From an uncultured Armatimonadota bacterium (lineage in GTDB: Bacteria > Armatimonadota > Fimbriimonadia > Fimbriimonadales > Fimbriimonadaceae): a stretch of 64,000 nucleotides of DNA. Each line of letters opens with the position of its first letter. Positions within the stretch are counted from its first letter, which is position 1. Shown in pieces: positions 34,734 through 44,037 of this stretch. Where the stretch lies: assembly GCA_903899015.1 (NCBI GenBank), contig CAIUHP010000028.1:62001-126000 (forward strand). Reading direction: 5' to 3'. The notes under the pieces were generated by a model. That model ran no database searches and was not told the DNA's origin. It worked only from the letters and a program-made list of their open reading frames with translations. The translations under genes and the position numbers were made by a program.

Positions 34734-35860
34734 TCAACCTACTGACCTTCGTAGTCGCCTTTTTGGCATCGGCCATAAATGCCATTCCCATTCTCCGAAC
34801 GCTCATTCAGCTGAAGTCAAATCAGACGGTTAGCCAGTTTGCTCCGGAGACCCACCAGAAGAAGCAAGGAACTCCGACCATGGGTGGTCTGATCGTTGCG
34901 ATTGGCTTTGTCATCGGCGGAATGTCGTTTGTACTCGCGAATCCTAATATGGTGAATAGCCCAGACGGCAAGCGCCCGGCAGCGATTATTCTCCTTTTCA
35001 TCGGGTTCGGGATCATTGGATTTATTGACGACTATGTGGTTCCTCGGATGATTAAGGGCAAGCGGGGCTTGGGCTGGAAGCAAAAGATATCGATGCAGCT
35101 TGTCGTCGCAGCAGGGTGTGCTTGGTTGCTTTGCGGAGAAGCATCGCCCGCGTTCTACGGCTTAATCTTTTTGGTCCTGTTCTTCTCCAATGCGTACAAC
35201 TTCGCAGATGGGCTGGATGCCTTGGCCGCCTTACTCCTGATCGGACTCGGTGGAGGGCTTTTTATCATTGCCCACATGCGGGATGCGGTCACACTTGAGA
35301 CGATTCTGCTGGCGCTTTTGGGAGCGATCCTGCCGTTTTTGTACCTAAATCGACCTCCAGCAAAGATCTTCATGGGAGACACGGGATCGCTGCCTATTGG
35401 TGCGGTTTTAGGCGCTGCAGTCGCGATTCTTCTTTTCCCGAATGATTTCGACTACATGTATGTGCATCCCCTAATCGGGTCGCTCGGACTCGCATCTGCC
35501 TATTATCGGCCCAATGCGGGAATGCTGATGTATGTCGGAATCTTCATCATAAGCGGAATGATGATAGTGGAACTTGTACCGGTTCCGCTTCAGATTCTTT
35601 CAGTCAAGCTGCGGAAGAAAAAGCTCTTCAGCTTCACCCCGATTCACCACGCCTTCGAGAAAAAGGGTTGGCCCGAAAGAAAGGTCGTGGCGGTATTTGT
35701 CGGGTGTCAGTTAGCCATGAGCTTGATTGCCATTGCTTGCGCGGACAATTCAACTACCGCGGTCGTCATCGTTCGGAATCTGAACAATCAGCACGATAAA
35801 AGTGTCAAATGGCACCAGGAAAGCTTAGATCCTCAGGCGGTGCAGGCTCTTGGAGGCTAA
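34730..35860 (+). CDS. mraY: Phospho-MurNAc-pentapeptide transferase MraY
   Basis: A 376-residue polytopic membrane enzyme making lipid I. Motifs: KKQGTPTMGGLIV, FIGFGIIGFIDDYVV (the two Asp), NAYNFADGLDALAALLL and FMGDTGSLPIGAVLG, then the HHAFEKKGWPE loop (HHxxE). The TTG start at 34730 overlaps the murF stop (TTGA) and has GGAGG nine bases upstream, one of the best ribosome sites in the cluster. A stretch of ~25 residues after the HHAFE loop's helix (RNLNNQHDKSVKWHQESL) is a longer C-terminal tail than usual. Confidence 0.96.
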   Translation: MINLLTFVVAFLASAINAIPILRTLIQLKSNQTVSQFAPETHQKKQGTPTMGGLIVAIGFVIGGMSFVLANPNMVNSPDGKRPAAIILLFIGFGIIGFIDDYVVPRMIKGKRGLGWKQKISMQLVVAAGCAWLLCGEASPAFYGLIFLVLFFSNAYNFADGLDALAALLLIGLGGGLFIIAHMRDAVTLETILLALLGAILPFLYLNRPPAKIFMGDTGSLPIGAVLGAAVAILLFPNDFDYMYVHPLIGSLGLASAYYRPNAGMLMYVGIFIISGMMIVELVPVPLQILSVKLRKKKLFSFTPIHHAFEKKGWPERKVVAVFVGCQLAMSLIAIACADNSTTAVVIVRNLNNQHDKSVKWHQESLDPQAVQALGG

Positions 35861-37382
35861 GCGAATTGCCGTATTTGGCTTGGGGCGATCTGGACTTGCC
35901 ATCGGTAAGGCCGCACTTGCACAAGGTGCCTTCCCACACGTTTACGACCAGAAGCTACTAGAGAACCTTCCAAAGCGAGACGCCTACGATGAGGCGATTA
36001 ATGCCGGAATCGAGGTGACTCTTGGGTGGGACGGCGTTTTCGATCCTGCAACGACGGACCTGATTGTTACGAATCCAGCGGTAGATCGTCGCCATCCTGC
36101 GCTACGAAAGGCTCTTGACGACGGAATCGAAGTGATAAGCGAAGTGGAATTCGCCTATCGTATTTCAAAGGCTCCCATTGTTGCCATTACGGGAACGAAC
36201 GGAAAAAGCACGACGACGGTAATGACCTATTTGTGCTTGAAGGCATGTGGGGAGCAGCCCGTTCTTTGCGGCAATATTTTCGGTTCTGGGTTTGACGAAG
36301 TGCCGATGACCGAGGCGGCCCTTAACTCGACGCCTGAGCAAACACTGGTTGCAGAAATCAGCTCGTTCCAGCTTGAGTGGGTTAAAGAGTTTAAGCCCGT
36401 TTCGGCGGGAATCACGAATATCTGGCCTGACCACTTGGACCGATATGCGGGCTTTGCTGAATATTCCGCGACCAAACAAAGAATTTTTGATCGGATGGAT
36501 GCGGAAGACTTCGCAGTCGTAAAAGCGAACGATCCGGAAGTCGTGCCGCCTGGTGGCAAAGGCACCGGATATCGCCCGAGGAGGTCGCGAGGCAGCTCGG
36601 GGTCAACATCACCGCATTCTTTTCCGGTTGTACTTACGTTTGGCGCTACCGGTGAACATGCCCGGGTTGAGGAGTTGAGCCTGAGGATCCTAAATCAGAC
36701 CGTCAAGCTCGACGAATTACCATTTGACGAACCTCATAACTTCACAAACGCCTGCATGGCGGCATTGCTTACCTATGGTGCGCTCAAGAATCGGGCCACG
36801 AAAGATCCTGATTCCAATGCCGCAAAACTGATTTCTGAAGCAGAACAATACGAATACGCAAGACTGCGAGCAGGGAAGACGGTTTACGATCAGCAGCCCA
36901 GTCAAGAACCCATTCTCGCCTTGCCATCAAAAGTTGTCGATGGCATCAAGAGTTTTCACGGCCTTGCACATCGCATGGAGCCAGTCGGCGAAAAAGATGG
37001 GATCCGAGTGATCAATAACTCGATGTGCACGAACCCGGATGCGGTGATCAAATCAGCGCAGAGCGTGCGCGATCCTGCCCATTTATTGATCGGGGGAGTC
37101 AACAAGGGACTCGACTTTAAGCCCCTCAAGCACTATCTGGCTAACAACCGCCACAAAGCGTATCTCTTCGGTTCAGATTCTCAGAATTTGAACGAAATGC
37201 TTGGGGGGAATTTCCCAATCTTTGATACACTAGAGCAGGCGTTTGACGCGGCCACCCGAAATGCTGTAAAAGGTGAAGTCATCATGCTGGCACCAGGATG
37301 TGCAAGTACGGATCAGTTTCGCGACTTCCGGGACCGTGGAAACGTCTTCAAAGCGATTGCCAAGGAATGGCTCCGCAAATGA
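35850..37382 (+). CDS. murD: UDP-MurNAc-Ala D-glutamate ligase MurD
   Basis: A 510-residue MurD, about 60 residues longer than usual. N-terminal KRIAVFGLGRSGLA, ATP loop ITGTNGKSTTTVM, AEISSFQLEWVKEF, NIWPDHLDRY and C-terminal GGVNKGLDFKPL and LAPGCASTDQFRDFRDRG are all standard. The extra length includes a Gly/Arg/Ser-rich insertion near residues 233-255 (PRRSRGSSGSTSPHS) in the central domain and a second insert around 315-350. Start: TTG at 35850, overlapping mraY by 11 bases; weak ribosome site. The stop overlaps ftsW as ATGA. Confidence 0.94.
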   Translation: MEAKRIAVFGLGRSGLAIGKAALAQGAFPHVYDQKLLENLPKRDAYDEAINAGIEVTLGWDGVFDPATTDLIVTNPAVDRRHPALRKALDDGIEVISEVEFAYRISKAPIVAITGTNGKSTTTVMTYLCLKACGEQPVLCGNIFGSGFDEVPMTEAALNSTPEQTLVAEISSFQLEWVKEFKPVSAGITNIWPDHLDRYAGFAEYSATKQRIFDRMDAEDFAVVKANDPEVVPPGGKGTGYRPRRSRGSSGSTSPHSFPVVLTFGATGEHARVEELSLRILNQTVKLDELPFDEPHNFTNACMAALLTYGALKNRATKDPDSNAAKLISEAEQYEYARLRAGKTVYDQQPSQEPILALPSKVVDGIKSFHGLAHRMEPVGEKDGIRVINNSMCTNPDAVIKSAQSVRDPAHLLIGGVNKGLDFKPLKHYLANNRHKAYLFGSDSQNLNEMLGGNFPIFDTLEQAFDAATRNAVKGEVIMLAPGCASTDQFRDFRDRGNVFKAIAKEWLRK

Positions 37383-38635
37383 AGAAAACTCTCAAGACTT
37401 TCGATCCCTGGCTCATCCTGTTTGCGCTCGCCGCAACAGGCATCGGCTTGCTCTTCATTTTTAGTGCGGGGTACCCACGCGCACTAGAAAAGAATCCTAA
37501 AGCGCTTCCTACCGAGTTTCTTCTGCAACTTGGCTTTGCGTGTGCATCGCTCTTTGTCGCCTACGTTGCAGGCAGAGTCCGAATTGAAAAATGGAGAAAA
37601 TGGGCCAAGCCTATTTGGATTCTCAATCTTGTGCTTTTGCTCCTGGTCCATTTCGTGGGACACCGGCTCAACGGTGCTAAGAGGTGGGTTGGAGTCGGCC
37701 CGTTTTCGATTCAACCGGCAGAATTCGGCAAACTCGCCGCCATCATCTACCTAGGTGGCTATTTTGCGGAACGAAAAGCTTGGCCCAATCGATTTAAGCC
37801 CCATAAGTCTTTTGCACTCAAGTTTGACAACATTTGGATTCCAAAAATGGCTCGATGCATGCCCGCAGTTTGGGTTGCATTCAGCGCCTTACTGATCTTT
37901 GTGGAGCCCGACATGGGGACGTCCGCCGTCGTCTTGTTTACTGGATTCATGATGTTTATTCCAGGTGGAGTCACGAAAACATCGATCGCAGTAGCGGTTG
38001 GGCTTGCCATTTTTGGAGGCACACTCGCGGTACTCAAGGAGCCATATCGGCTTCAAAGATTCGTGGATCACCCAAGTCGCTGGACGGCAAAGAATATCGA
38101 TGACACGGAGTTTCAAACCGTGCAATCGGAGCTTGCGGTCTCCTCAGGCGGAGTATTAGGAGTTGGGTTAGGACAGGGCCGTGCCAAGCATGTTCTCCCC
38201 GCTACGACAACTGATTTTATTGGGGCCACGATTGGCGAAGAAACGGGATTGTGGGGGTCGCTGTTGGTCCTCGGCGTCCTTGGCGGGCTCGTTTTTCGGT
38301 TATTCACCCTTGCCCAACGAGCTCCCTCTCGTTTTGGGGGACTCGTTCTCTATGGAGTGGCATCTTGGCTGGGAATTCAGACGTGCGTAAATATGATGAT
38401 GGCCAACGCCATGATTCCCGCCGTCGGCATCCCCTTGCCCTTTATAAGTTCCGGTGGCTCGAGTTTGGTCGCGCTTTGGCTCGCGATCGGCGTCTGTCAG
38501 GCGGTTTTAGCGCCGGAACCGGTAAAAGAAGAAAAACCCAAGAAGCAAATCATGCCCGTATCCAAGACACCTTACACGCGGGGTTCCAAGCAAGTTCCGG
38601 TACTCACGACCAATTATCGGGGCCGCCTAAGGTGA
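37379..38635 (+). CDS. ftsW: Lipid II polymerase FtsW (SEDS family)
   Basis: A 418-residue SEDS glycosyltransferase with about ten membrane helices that polymerises septal glycan with FtsI. Signatures: GAKRWVGVGPFSIQPAEFGK, VEPDMGTSAVVLFTGF, SELAVSSGGVLGVGLGQGRA, DFIGATIGEETGLWGSLLV and the final AVGIPLPFISSGGSSLV. The start ATG at 37379 shares ATGA with the murD stop; the in-frame ATG at 37367 is the alternative. A ~35-residue loop (KAWPNRFKPHKSFALKFDNI) and a basic C-terminal tail of ~40 residues are cytoplasmic. Confidence 0.95.
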   Translation: MKKTLKTFDPWLILFALAATGIGLLFIFSAGYPRALEKNPKALPTEFLLQLGFACASLFVAYVAGRVRIEKWRKWAKPIWILNLVLLLLVHFVGHRLNGAKRWVGVGPFSIQPAEFGKLAAIIYLGGYFAERKAWPNRFKPHKSFALKFDNIWIPKMARCMPAVWVAFSALLIFVEPDMGTSAVVLFTGFMMFIPGGVTKTSIAVAVGLAIFGGTLAVLKEPYRLQRFVDHPSRWTAKNIDDTEFQTVQSELAVSSGGVLGVGLGQGRAKHVLPATTTDFIGATIGEETGLWGSLLVLGVLGGLVFRLFTLAQRAPSRFGGLVLYGVASWLGIQTCVNMMMANAMIPAVGIPLPFISSGGSSLVALWLAIGVCQAVLAPEPVKEEKPKKQIMPVSKTPYTRGSKQVPVLTTNYRGRLR

Positions 38636-38672
38636 GTCGACTTATTTCTTTAACCGTCATTTGCCGAGCTTC

Positions 38673-39737
38673 ATGCGACTAGTCGTCACCGGTGGTGGAA
38701 CAGGCGGTCATATCTATCCCGCGCTTGAAGTGGGGCGATTAGCAGTCGAAAATGGAGCTGTCCTCCATTACTTCGGATCTTTACGGGGACAGGAGCAAAA
38801 GATCACTGCGAACCTAGGGATTTCCTTTCAAGGCTTTCCATCGGAACCGCTTTACAGTGTACGGACGCTCAGGGGCTTAAAGGCGGCTGTGAACTTACAG
38901 AGAGCCCGACTCATGGCACGCAAGGCCCTGAAGCTAACTGCGCCAGACGTCGTGTTTTCAACGGGAGGCTACAGTGCAGGACCAGTCGTGGCGGCAGCAC
39001 GAGATTTAGGGATTCCCTACACGATTCATACCGCAGACAGCGTGCCAGCCCGATCTTCGAGGATGTTTGCTAAGCAGGCGGCTGCCTTCTCATGCACTTT
39101 TCGGTCCACGATAGACCGCATGCCTGATATTTCGGTTGTGAGGACCGGGCAACCGATTCGAAAGGCTTTAAGGCAAGCTGCTCAGTTCATCGAAGACAAG
39201 CCTCCGATGGTTTTGGTTGTTGGGGGATCGCAGGGTTCCAAGTTCCTAAACGAAAATGTCCCGCAGATGGCGATAGTCGGTGGTTTCGACGTACGTGTTC
39301 TTCATTTGACGGGGCTAGCCAATATCGAATCGACCCGCAAGTTTGTCTCCGGCCTAGGCATTAGCGATCGTTACGAAGTGGTTCCGTTCTTAAATGCAGA
39401 TGAGATGACGGAAGCGTATCTCCATTCCACCGTAGTGATCGGTAGGAGTGGTGGAACCCTCGCCGAACTTGCTCTTTTTGGATTGCCGAGCGTTTTGGTC
39501 CCTCTTCCGGACTCTGCGAATAACCATCAGTTCCATAATGCTATGGAGTTTGTTGGTATGGGAGCAGCGACTTTGATGCCCCAGGCAGATATAACACCTG
39601 AGACCCTCCATCAATCAGTGATGGAGTGGGTTGGGAACAGCGAGCGTCGAAACGGTGCTCGGGAAGTTTTGAGTAAGTGGGATGTTCCCGATGCGACGGA
39701 ACGCATCGTAGAACTTATTGATCAAGCGGCAAAATGA
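38673..39737 (+). CDS. murG: UDP-GlcNAc:lipid I transferase MurG
   Basis: A 354-residue GT-B enzyme converting lipid I to lipid II at the inner face of the membrane. Motifs: VTGGGTGGHIYPALEV, FSTGGYSAGPVVAAA, VVGGSQGSKFLNENV and GRSGGTLAELALFGLPSVLV with NNHQFHNAMEF. The ATG at 38673 is preferred; TTG at 38661 would add four residues. It is 37 bases after ftsW, the widest gap within this part of the cluster, and its stop overlaps murC-ddl (ATGA). Confidence 0.95.
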   Translation: MRLVVTGGGTGGHIYPALEVGRLAVENGAVLHYFGSLRGQEQKITANLGISFQGFPSEPLYSVRTLRGLKAAVNLQRARLMARKALKLTAPDVVFSTGGYSAGPVVAAARDLGIPYTIHTADSVPARSSRMFAKQAAAFSCTFRSTIDRMPDISVVRTGQPIRKALRQAAQFIEDKPPMVLVVGGSQGSKFLNENVPQMAIVGGFDVRVLHLTGLANIESTRKFVSGLGISDRYEVVPFLNADEMTEAYLHSTVVIGRSGGTLAELALFGLPSVLVPLPDSANNHQFHNAMEFVGMGAATLMPQADITPETLHQSVMEWVGNSERRNGAREVLSKWDVPDATERIVELIDQAAK

Positions 39738-42142
39738 GAAAACACGGAGAGATTGGTACAGCATTTTCGGAACGAGATTCCCTGGACGGAAGGGGATCGT
39801 TCTTCCTCGTAGGGATCGGGGGAGCCGGGATGAGCGCACTTGCTCGGATGCTGGTCCACCGCGGTTTTGAAGTCCGAGGAACGGATTCAACCGCATCCGT
39901 AGAGGTTGGGCGCCTTCGAGCCGAAGGAATTGAAGTACACATCGGTCACAGCGGAGAAGAAATTCGGCAGGACGACGCGCTGATTCTCACTGATGCGATT
40001 GATCTAGAAATTTCCCCAGAGTATGCAAAGGGCAAAGAGCTTGGAATTCCGATTGTTCGCAGGTCGCAAGCCCTCTCGTGGATGCTAAAGGGCAAAAGAG
40101 TCATTGCGGTGACGGGCACTCACGGAAAGACGACGACAACGGGCATGCTCGGTATGGGACTCTCGGAAGGAGGGCTCGATCCACTCGTCATCGTTGGAGC
40201 AAATATTCCCCAGTTTGGTGGGCCAGTCCACGAAGGGAATGGAGATTGGGCGGTTGTAGAAGCATGTGAAGCCTACGATAGCTTCCACGACCTTGATCCC
40301 TACATTGTCCTTCTGACCAACCTGGAACTCGATCACGTCGATTTTCACGGGAATTTCGACAACCTGAGAGCCAGTGTCTTTCGGTTTGTTCAAAAGATCC
40401 CGTCCGATGGGTTTTTGGTTTACTGTGCAGCCGATGCTGGTGCAGCCGAAATAGCCAACCTGTGCTCTTGTAAGGTGATCGGTTATAACTCCGGCGACTT
40501 CGATCGAATTCTTTCTGCGTATACCGGTATCAACCATTCGGGTCCCTCTCAGCGCGGTGCACACAATTTGCTCAATGCTTCGGGTGCCCTGGTTGTCGCG
40601 GAAGCGATTGATGCCGCAAATGAAAAGACGGCTGCTGGCGTCATGTTTTTCAACGGAGCTGAGCGCAGACAGCAACTCTTGATGGCTGGTCGAAAGCCTT
40701 ACGACGTAAAGAGCACAGACCCGATTGAAATTCCTAAAGGGCAACCCGTTGATACCTTTATCGTGATCGATGACTACGCTCATCATCCAACGGAAGTGCG
40801 GGAAAGCCTGAAGGCTATCCGAAGCGCATATGTCGAGCCACGGCAAGAGAAAGTCCGGCTCATCGTCGTTTTTCAGCCTCATCTTTACTCCCGCACTCAA
40901 GATATGATCAGTGAGTTCGCCGATGCTCTCAGCATTGCCGATGAAGTGGTGATCACCGACATCTATCCCGCACGAGAAGCCCCGATACCGGGCGTGAGTT
41001 CTTCCCGAATCGCTGAGAAAGTCACCAAACCGATCCACTACATTCCGTCCCGCCACTTGTTGGCGATGAAAGTCGCCCGAATGGTGGAACAGGGAGACGT
41101 CATCGTGGGAATGGGTGCGGGCAACATCTCGGAATTCGCTCCAAGCTTGATCAGCGAATTGAGTCGCATCTACGATTTGGATTCAATGAAAGAAGGATCG
41201 GGAAAGCTTCCTGCCGCAAGACCTCTCAAAATCGCGGTCATTTATGGAGGAGACAGCGCTGAACGAGAAGTAAGTTTGCATTCGGGACGCGAAATCCATG
41301 GAGCGCTGACAAGACTTGGGCACGAAAGCCGACTTGTCGATGTCACCGATCTTCTGTTTAGCGGGGCCGACCTTGGATCCTTTATCGGTCCCGATCGTCC
41401 TGACTTGGCCTTTCTCGCGGTTCATGGAACACATGCAGAAGATGGTGCGATTCAAGGTTTGCTTGAACTCCTCCACATTCCGTATACCGGGTCTGGAATC
41501 CAAGCCAGCGCCATTGCACTCGACAAGGCTCTAACGAAGAAGATTCTTGAGCAAAACGGCATTCGGGTTCCGAAAGGTGTTTTGTTGTCCGAACCAGAAA
41601 AGCCCCTGAATATCCATCCTCCCCTGATCGTGAAGCCTAATTCACAAGGTTCCACGGTGGGACTCACCTTCGTTGAAGACGGCAGCGAGCTATGTGCGGC
41701 TTTGGTTAATGGATTCGCCTACGACGAGGCGGTTTTGGTTGAGGAATGGATTGTGGGAATGGAAATCTCGGTCCCAGTGTTGGATAGTAAAGCACTGTTG
41801 CCAGTAGAAATTGCGCCGACAAGTGGGAAATATGATTTCGAGAGTAAGTACACGCCGGGAGCGACAACTGAGATTGTTCCGGCACGCTTGCCTGCCCACA
41901 TTCTGGAAGAGGTTCAGTCAATCGCACTTCATTCTCACCAGGCATTGCGGTGCGAAGGGGCGACTCGTACCGACATGATCGTCCGAAACGAAGAAATTTT
42001 CGTCTTAGAAGTTAACACGCTGCCGGGGATGACTCGAACAAGCCTTCTCCCCAACAGTGCGGCTGGGATGGGAATCGGTTTCGATCAGCTTTGTCAATTG
42101 TTAGTGGAGGATGCGGTCAGGCGAAATGCGCAAAAAGCGTAA
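39734..42142 (+). CDS. murC-ddl: MurC-Ddl fusion protein
   Basis: An 802-residue bifunctional cytoplasmic protein. Residues 1-~470 are MurC (L-Ala addition to UDP-MurNAc): GIGGAGMSALARMLVHRGFE, GTHGKTTTTGML, NLELDHVDFHGNF, DDYAHHPTEVRESL. Residues ~498-802 are D-Ala-D-Ala ligase: AVIYGGDSAEREVSLHSG, AFLAVHGTHAEDGAIQG, GSGIQASAIALDK, KPNSQGSTVGL, VEEWIVGMEISV and LEVNTLPGMTRTSLLPNSA. Both active sites are intact. MurC-Ddl fusions are known from Chlamydiae, and they couple the two non-sequential steps. murB, often found between murC and ddl, is absent. Confidence 0.95.
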   Translation: MRKHGEIGTAFSERDSLDGRGSFFLVGIGGAGMSALARMLVHRGFEVRGTDSTASVEVGRLRAEGIEVHIGHSGEEIRQDDALILTDAIDLEISPEYAKGKELGIPIVRRSQALSWMLKGKRVIAVTGTHGKTTTTGMLGMGLSEGGLDPLVIVGANIPQFGGPVHEGNGDWAVVEACEAYDSFHDLDPYIVLLTNLELDHVDFHGNFDNLRASVFRFVQKIPSDGFLVYCAADAGAAEIANLCSCKVIGYNSGDFDRILSAYTGINHSGPSQRGAHNLLNASGALVVAEAIDAANEKTAAGVMFFNGAERRQQLLMAGRKPYDVKSTDPIEIPKGQPVDTFIVIDDYAHHPTEVRESLKAIRSAYVEPRQEKVRLIVVFQPHLYSRTQDMISEFADALSIADEVVITDIYPAREAPIPGVSSSRIAEKVTKPIHYIPSRHLLAMKVARMVEQGDVIVGMGAGNISEFAPSLISELSRIYDLDSMKEGSGKLPAARPLKIAVIYGGDSAEREVSLHSGREIHGALTRLGHESRLVDVTDLLFSGADLGSFIGPDRPDLAFLAVHGTHAEDGAIQGLLELLHIPYTGSGIQASAIALDKALTKKILEQNGIRVPKGVLLSEPEKPLNIHPPLIVKPNSQGSTVGLTFVEDGSELCAALVNGFAYDEAVLVEEWIVGMEISVPVLDSKALLPVEIAPTSGKYDFESKYTPGATTEIVPARLPAHILEEVQSIALHSHQALRCEGATRTDMIVRNEEIFVLEVNTLPGMTRTSLLPNSAAGMGIGFDQLCQLLVEDAVRRNAQKA

Positions 42143-42857
42143 GAAGACAACTTTTCGACCGGCCCCAATTCTTTGGGGATTGCTTGTCGTCAATTGCTAT
42201 GCCGGCCTGAACTACAGCAAGATGACCAGCATCACGAAGGCCAGAGCTGCTGGTGTTCCTCTCTACGATCGAGATCGGATTGAAGACATCCTCATGCAGG
42301 TTCCCAACATCCCTTGCGCTCGTATTGACTCCAAAAAGATCGAATCGGAAGTCATGTTGCTGCCTGAGGTGGATCAGGCAGAATTGACGCGCAACGTTTT
42401 CGGCAATGCATTGCTAAAAGTGCGTTATCGAACCCCAGTTGCTCGCCTAGTGGGTAGGGACCACGTAGTACTCAGTGTGGATGGAATCCTCTATAGGGCA
42501 AGCCAAGTTCCGACCGATCTGCCTTGGATCCATTTATCTTCTGGCGGTCCTCCAACGTTGGTCGCGATGGCTGGTAATTGGCAACCAGCAAGCCTCGCCG
42601 CCCTAGCTGTTTACTCCCGTCAAAACTATCCGGGACGAACTATAAGAATTGAAGTTAATGAGCGGGGTGTTGTGTGCTTAAATATAGACTCGGGGCGAGT
42701 CATTCTTGGCTCATGCGATGACCTAGATTTGAAGCTGAAGACGCTCGAAGCAAGGCTTCAGAAAAATCCGCAAGAGCTAGCCAGCGAGCAGGAGCTAAAT
42801 CTGACTCTCCCTTCTGCTCCAACCGTCGTGCCGATTAAGCCTGGAAAAAAACAGTGA
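42126..42857 (+). CDS. ftsQ: FtsQ/DivIB-like division protein
   Basis: A 243-residue bitopic protein: a very basic start (MRKKRKKTT), one membrane helix (about 14-30, PILWGLLVVNCYAGLNY), then an extracytoplasmic POTRA-like domain (YDRDRIEDILMQVPNIPCAR ... EVMLLPEVDQAEL ... LLKVRYRTPVARLVG) and a beta domain (DGILYRASQ). The ATG at 42126 is preferred; ATG 42111 has its GGAGG directly adjacent, too close to work well. Conserved position after ddl supports the call. The GTGA overlap at its end leads into the DUF881 gene. Confidence 0.85.
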   Translation: MRKKRKKTTFRPAPILWGLLVVNCYAGLNYSKMTSITKARAAGVPLYDRDRIEDILMQVPNIPCARIDSKKIESEVMLLPEVDQAELTRNVFGNALLKVRYRTPVARLVGRDHVVLSVDGILYRASQVPTDLPWIHLSSGGPPTLVAMAGNWQPASLAALAVYSRQNYPGRTIRIEVNERGVVCLNIDSGRVILGSCDDLDLKLKTLEARLQKNPQELASEQELNLTLPSAPTVVPIKPGKKQ

Positions 42858-43621
42858 ATCCATTTGTTTCACGCATCAATAAAGAAAGTTGGGTCGCTCC
42901 CGTGTCGGGAATGTGCCTCGTTCTCGGTTTTATGATCTGCATGGCTTGGGTCACCCAATCGACTCGAACGAGCCGGCAAAATTATCTTCCGCTCGATCAG
43001 CGACAACGCGTCAACGATCTGAATGTCGATCAAGAGGCCTATCAGCGTGTGACGGCCGAAGTTTCGAAGCTTCAATTAGACAAAACAAGACTAGAGAAAG
43101 CTCTTTCAAGCCATGATGGCCAGTCAAAAGTCTTGAACGACAGCCTTCAGGAGTTGAAAGTATTTGCCGGGATGACTCCAGTGGTTGGCCCCGGAGTGGT
43201 GGTGACGTTACGCGACAGTCCCAAATATTCGGGAACGGGGATGGGTTCCAATATCGGAGTGAGCCCAGATGCGACCATTCACGATGTGGATGCCCTCAAG
43301 GTTGTGAATGAACTCATCGCATCCGGAGCGGAGGCTGTCGCGGTCAACAATCACCGCATCGCAGGAAATTCAAGCCTGAGATGTGTGGGCACAACGATTC
43401 TGGTGAACGATGTAAAAATCGCTTCGCCCGTGGTTATTCGTGCCATTGGCGACCCCAACACGATCATGGGAGCGATGAACATGCCGGGTGGCGTTCTCGC
43501 AGAGATCCGTCAGACCGACCCAAACATGGTGCAGATTGAAGCGGTCAAAAGCCAGGAATTGCCTGAATTCGTCGGCAACACAACACGTAAATACGCCAAA
43601 CCACCTAAGGACTCCAAGTGA
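42854..43621 (+). CDS. DUF881 family membrane-anchored protein
   Basis: A 255-residue protein with one N-terminal membrane helix (about 13-33), a coiled coil (about 60-95, AYQRVTAEVSKLQLDKTRLE) and a DUF881 globular domain: GMTPVVGPGVVVTLRDSPKY, IHDVDALKVVNELIASGAEA, VAVNNHRIAGNSSLRCVGTT. DUF881 genes lie next to ftsQ/sbp/ftsZ in Firmicutes and Actinobacteria (YlxW/YlxX). Its role in division or cell-wall control is not established. GTG start sharing GTGA with ftsQ, and GTGA again with sbp. Confidence 0.9.
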   Translation: MNPFVSRINKESWVAPVSGMCLVLGFMICMAWVTQSTRTSRQNYLPLDQRQRVNDLNVDQEAYQRVTAEVSKLQLDKTRLEKALSSHDGQSKVLNDSLQELKVFAGMTPVVGPGVVVTLRDSPKYSGTGMGSNIGVSPDATIHDVDALKVVNELIASGAEAVAVNNHRIAGNSSLRCVGTTILVNDVKIASPVVIRAIGDPNTIMGAMNMPGGVLAEIRQTDPNMVQIEAVKSQELPEFVGNTTRKYAKPPKDSK

Positions 43622-44037
43622 TACTCCTTCCCATCATCGCCCTTATCCTCGGAGCAGCAATCGCGCTTGCGATTAAATTGCCCGCCATTCCGGGCGTGTA
43701 TGGTCAGTACCTCGCGGTAGCGTGTCTGGCAGGATTCGACACTATTTGTGGAGGTATTCGCGCCGGACTAGAAGACAAGTTCCGAACGGAAGTGTTTATC
43801 ACAGGGTTCGTTTCCAATGTCCTTATCGCTTTCTTTATCGCCTGGTTAGGCGACCAGATCTATATCAACCTATTTTTAGCAATAGCACTGGTACTTGGAG
43901 CAAGAATATTTACCAACCTGAGCCTCATTAGGCGGTATGGTCTTACGAAATGGCAAGACGCAAGAGCGAGAAAGCGTCTTCAAGCCCAAGCTCAAAACCA
44001 AGCCGTTATTGCCTCCCAGCCTGAACCCAATCCATGA
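43618..44037 (+). CDS. sbp: Small basic protein Sbp (DUF1290)
   Basis: A 139-residue membrane protein with four hydrophobic segments. Family signature: LKLPAIPGVYGQYLAVACLA-like start (here IKLPAIPGVYGQYL), GFDTICGGIRAGLEDKFRTE and GFVSNVLIAFFIAWLGDQI. The tail after residue 110 is basic and Gln/Ala-rich. Sbp sits beside DUF881 and division genes in Firmicutes and Actinobacteria; function unknown. The ATG of ftsA overlaps its stop. Confidence 0.92.
   Translation: MILLPIIALILGAAIALAIKLPAIPGVYGQYLAVACLAGFDTICGGIRAGLEDKFRTEVFITGFVSNVLIAFFIAWLGDQIYINLFLAIALVLGARIFTNLSLIRRYGLTKWQDARARKRLQAQAQNQAVIASQPEPNP

Noticed and set aside
36540-36620. Sequencing frameshift as the cause of the MurD insertion
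   Set aside because: The frame is continuous and conserved MurD sequence follows on both sides; two compensating errors would be needed.
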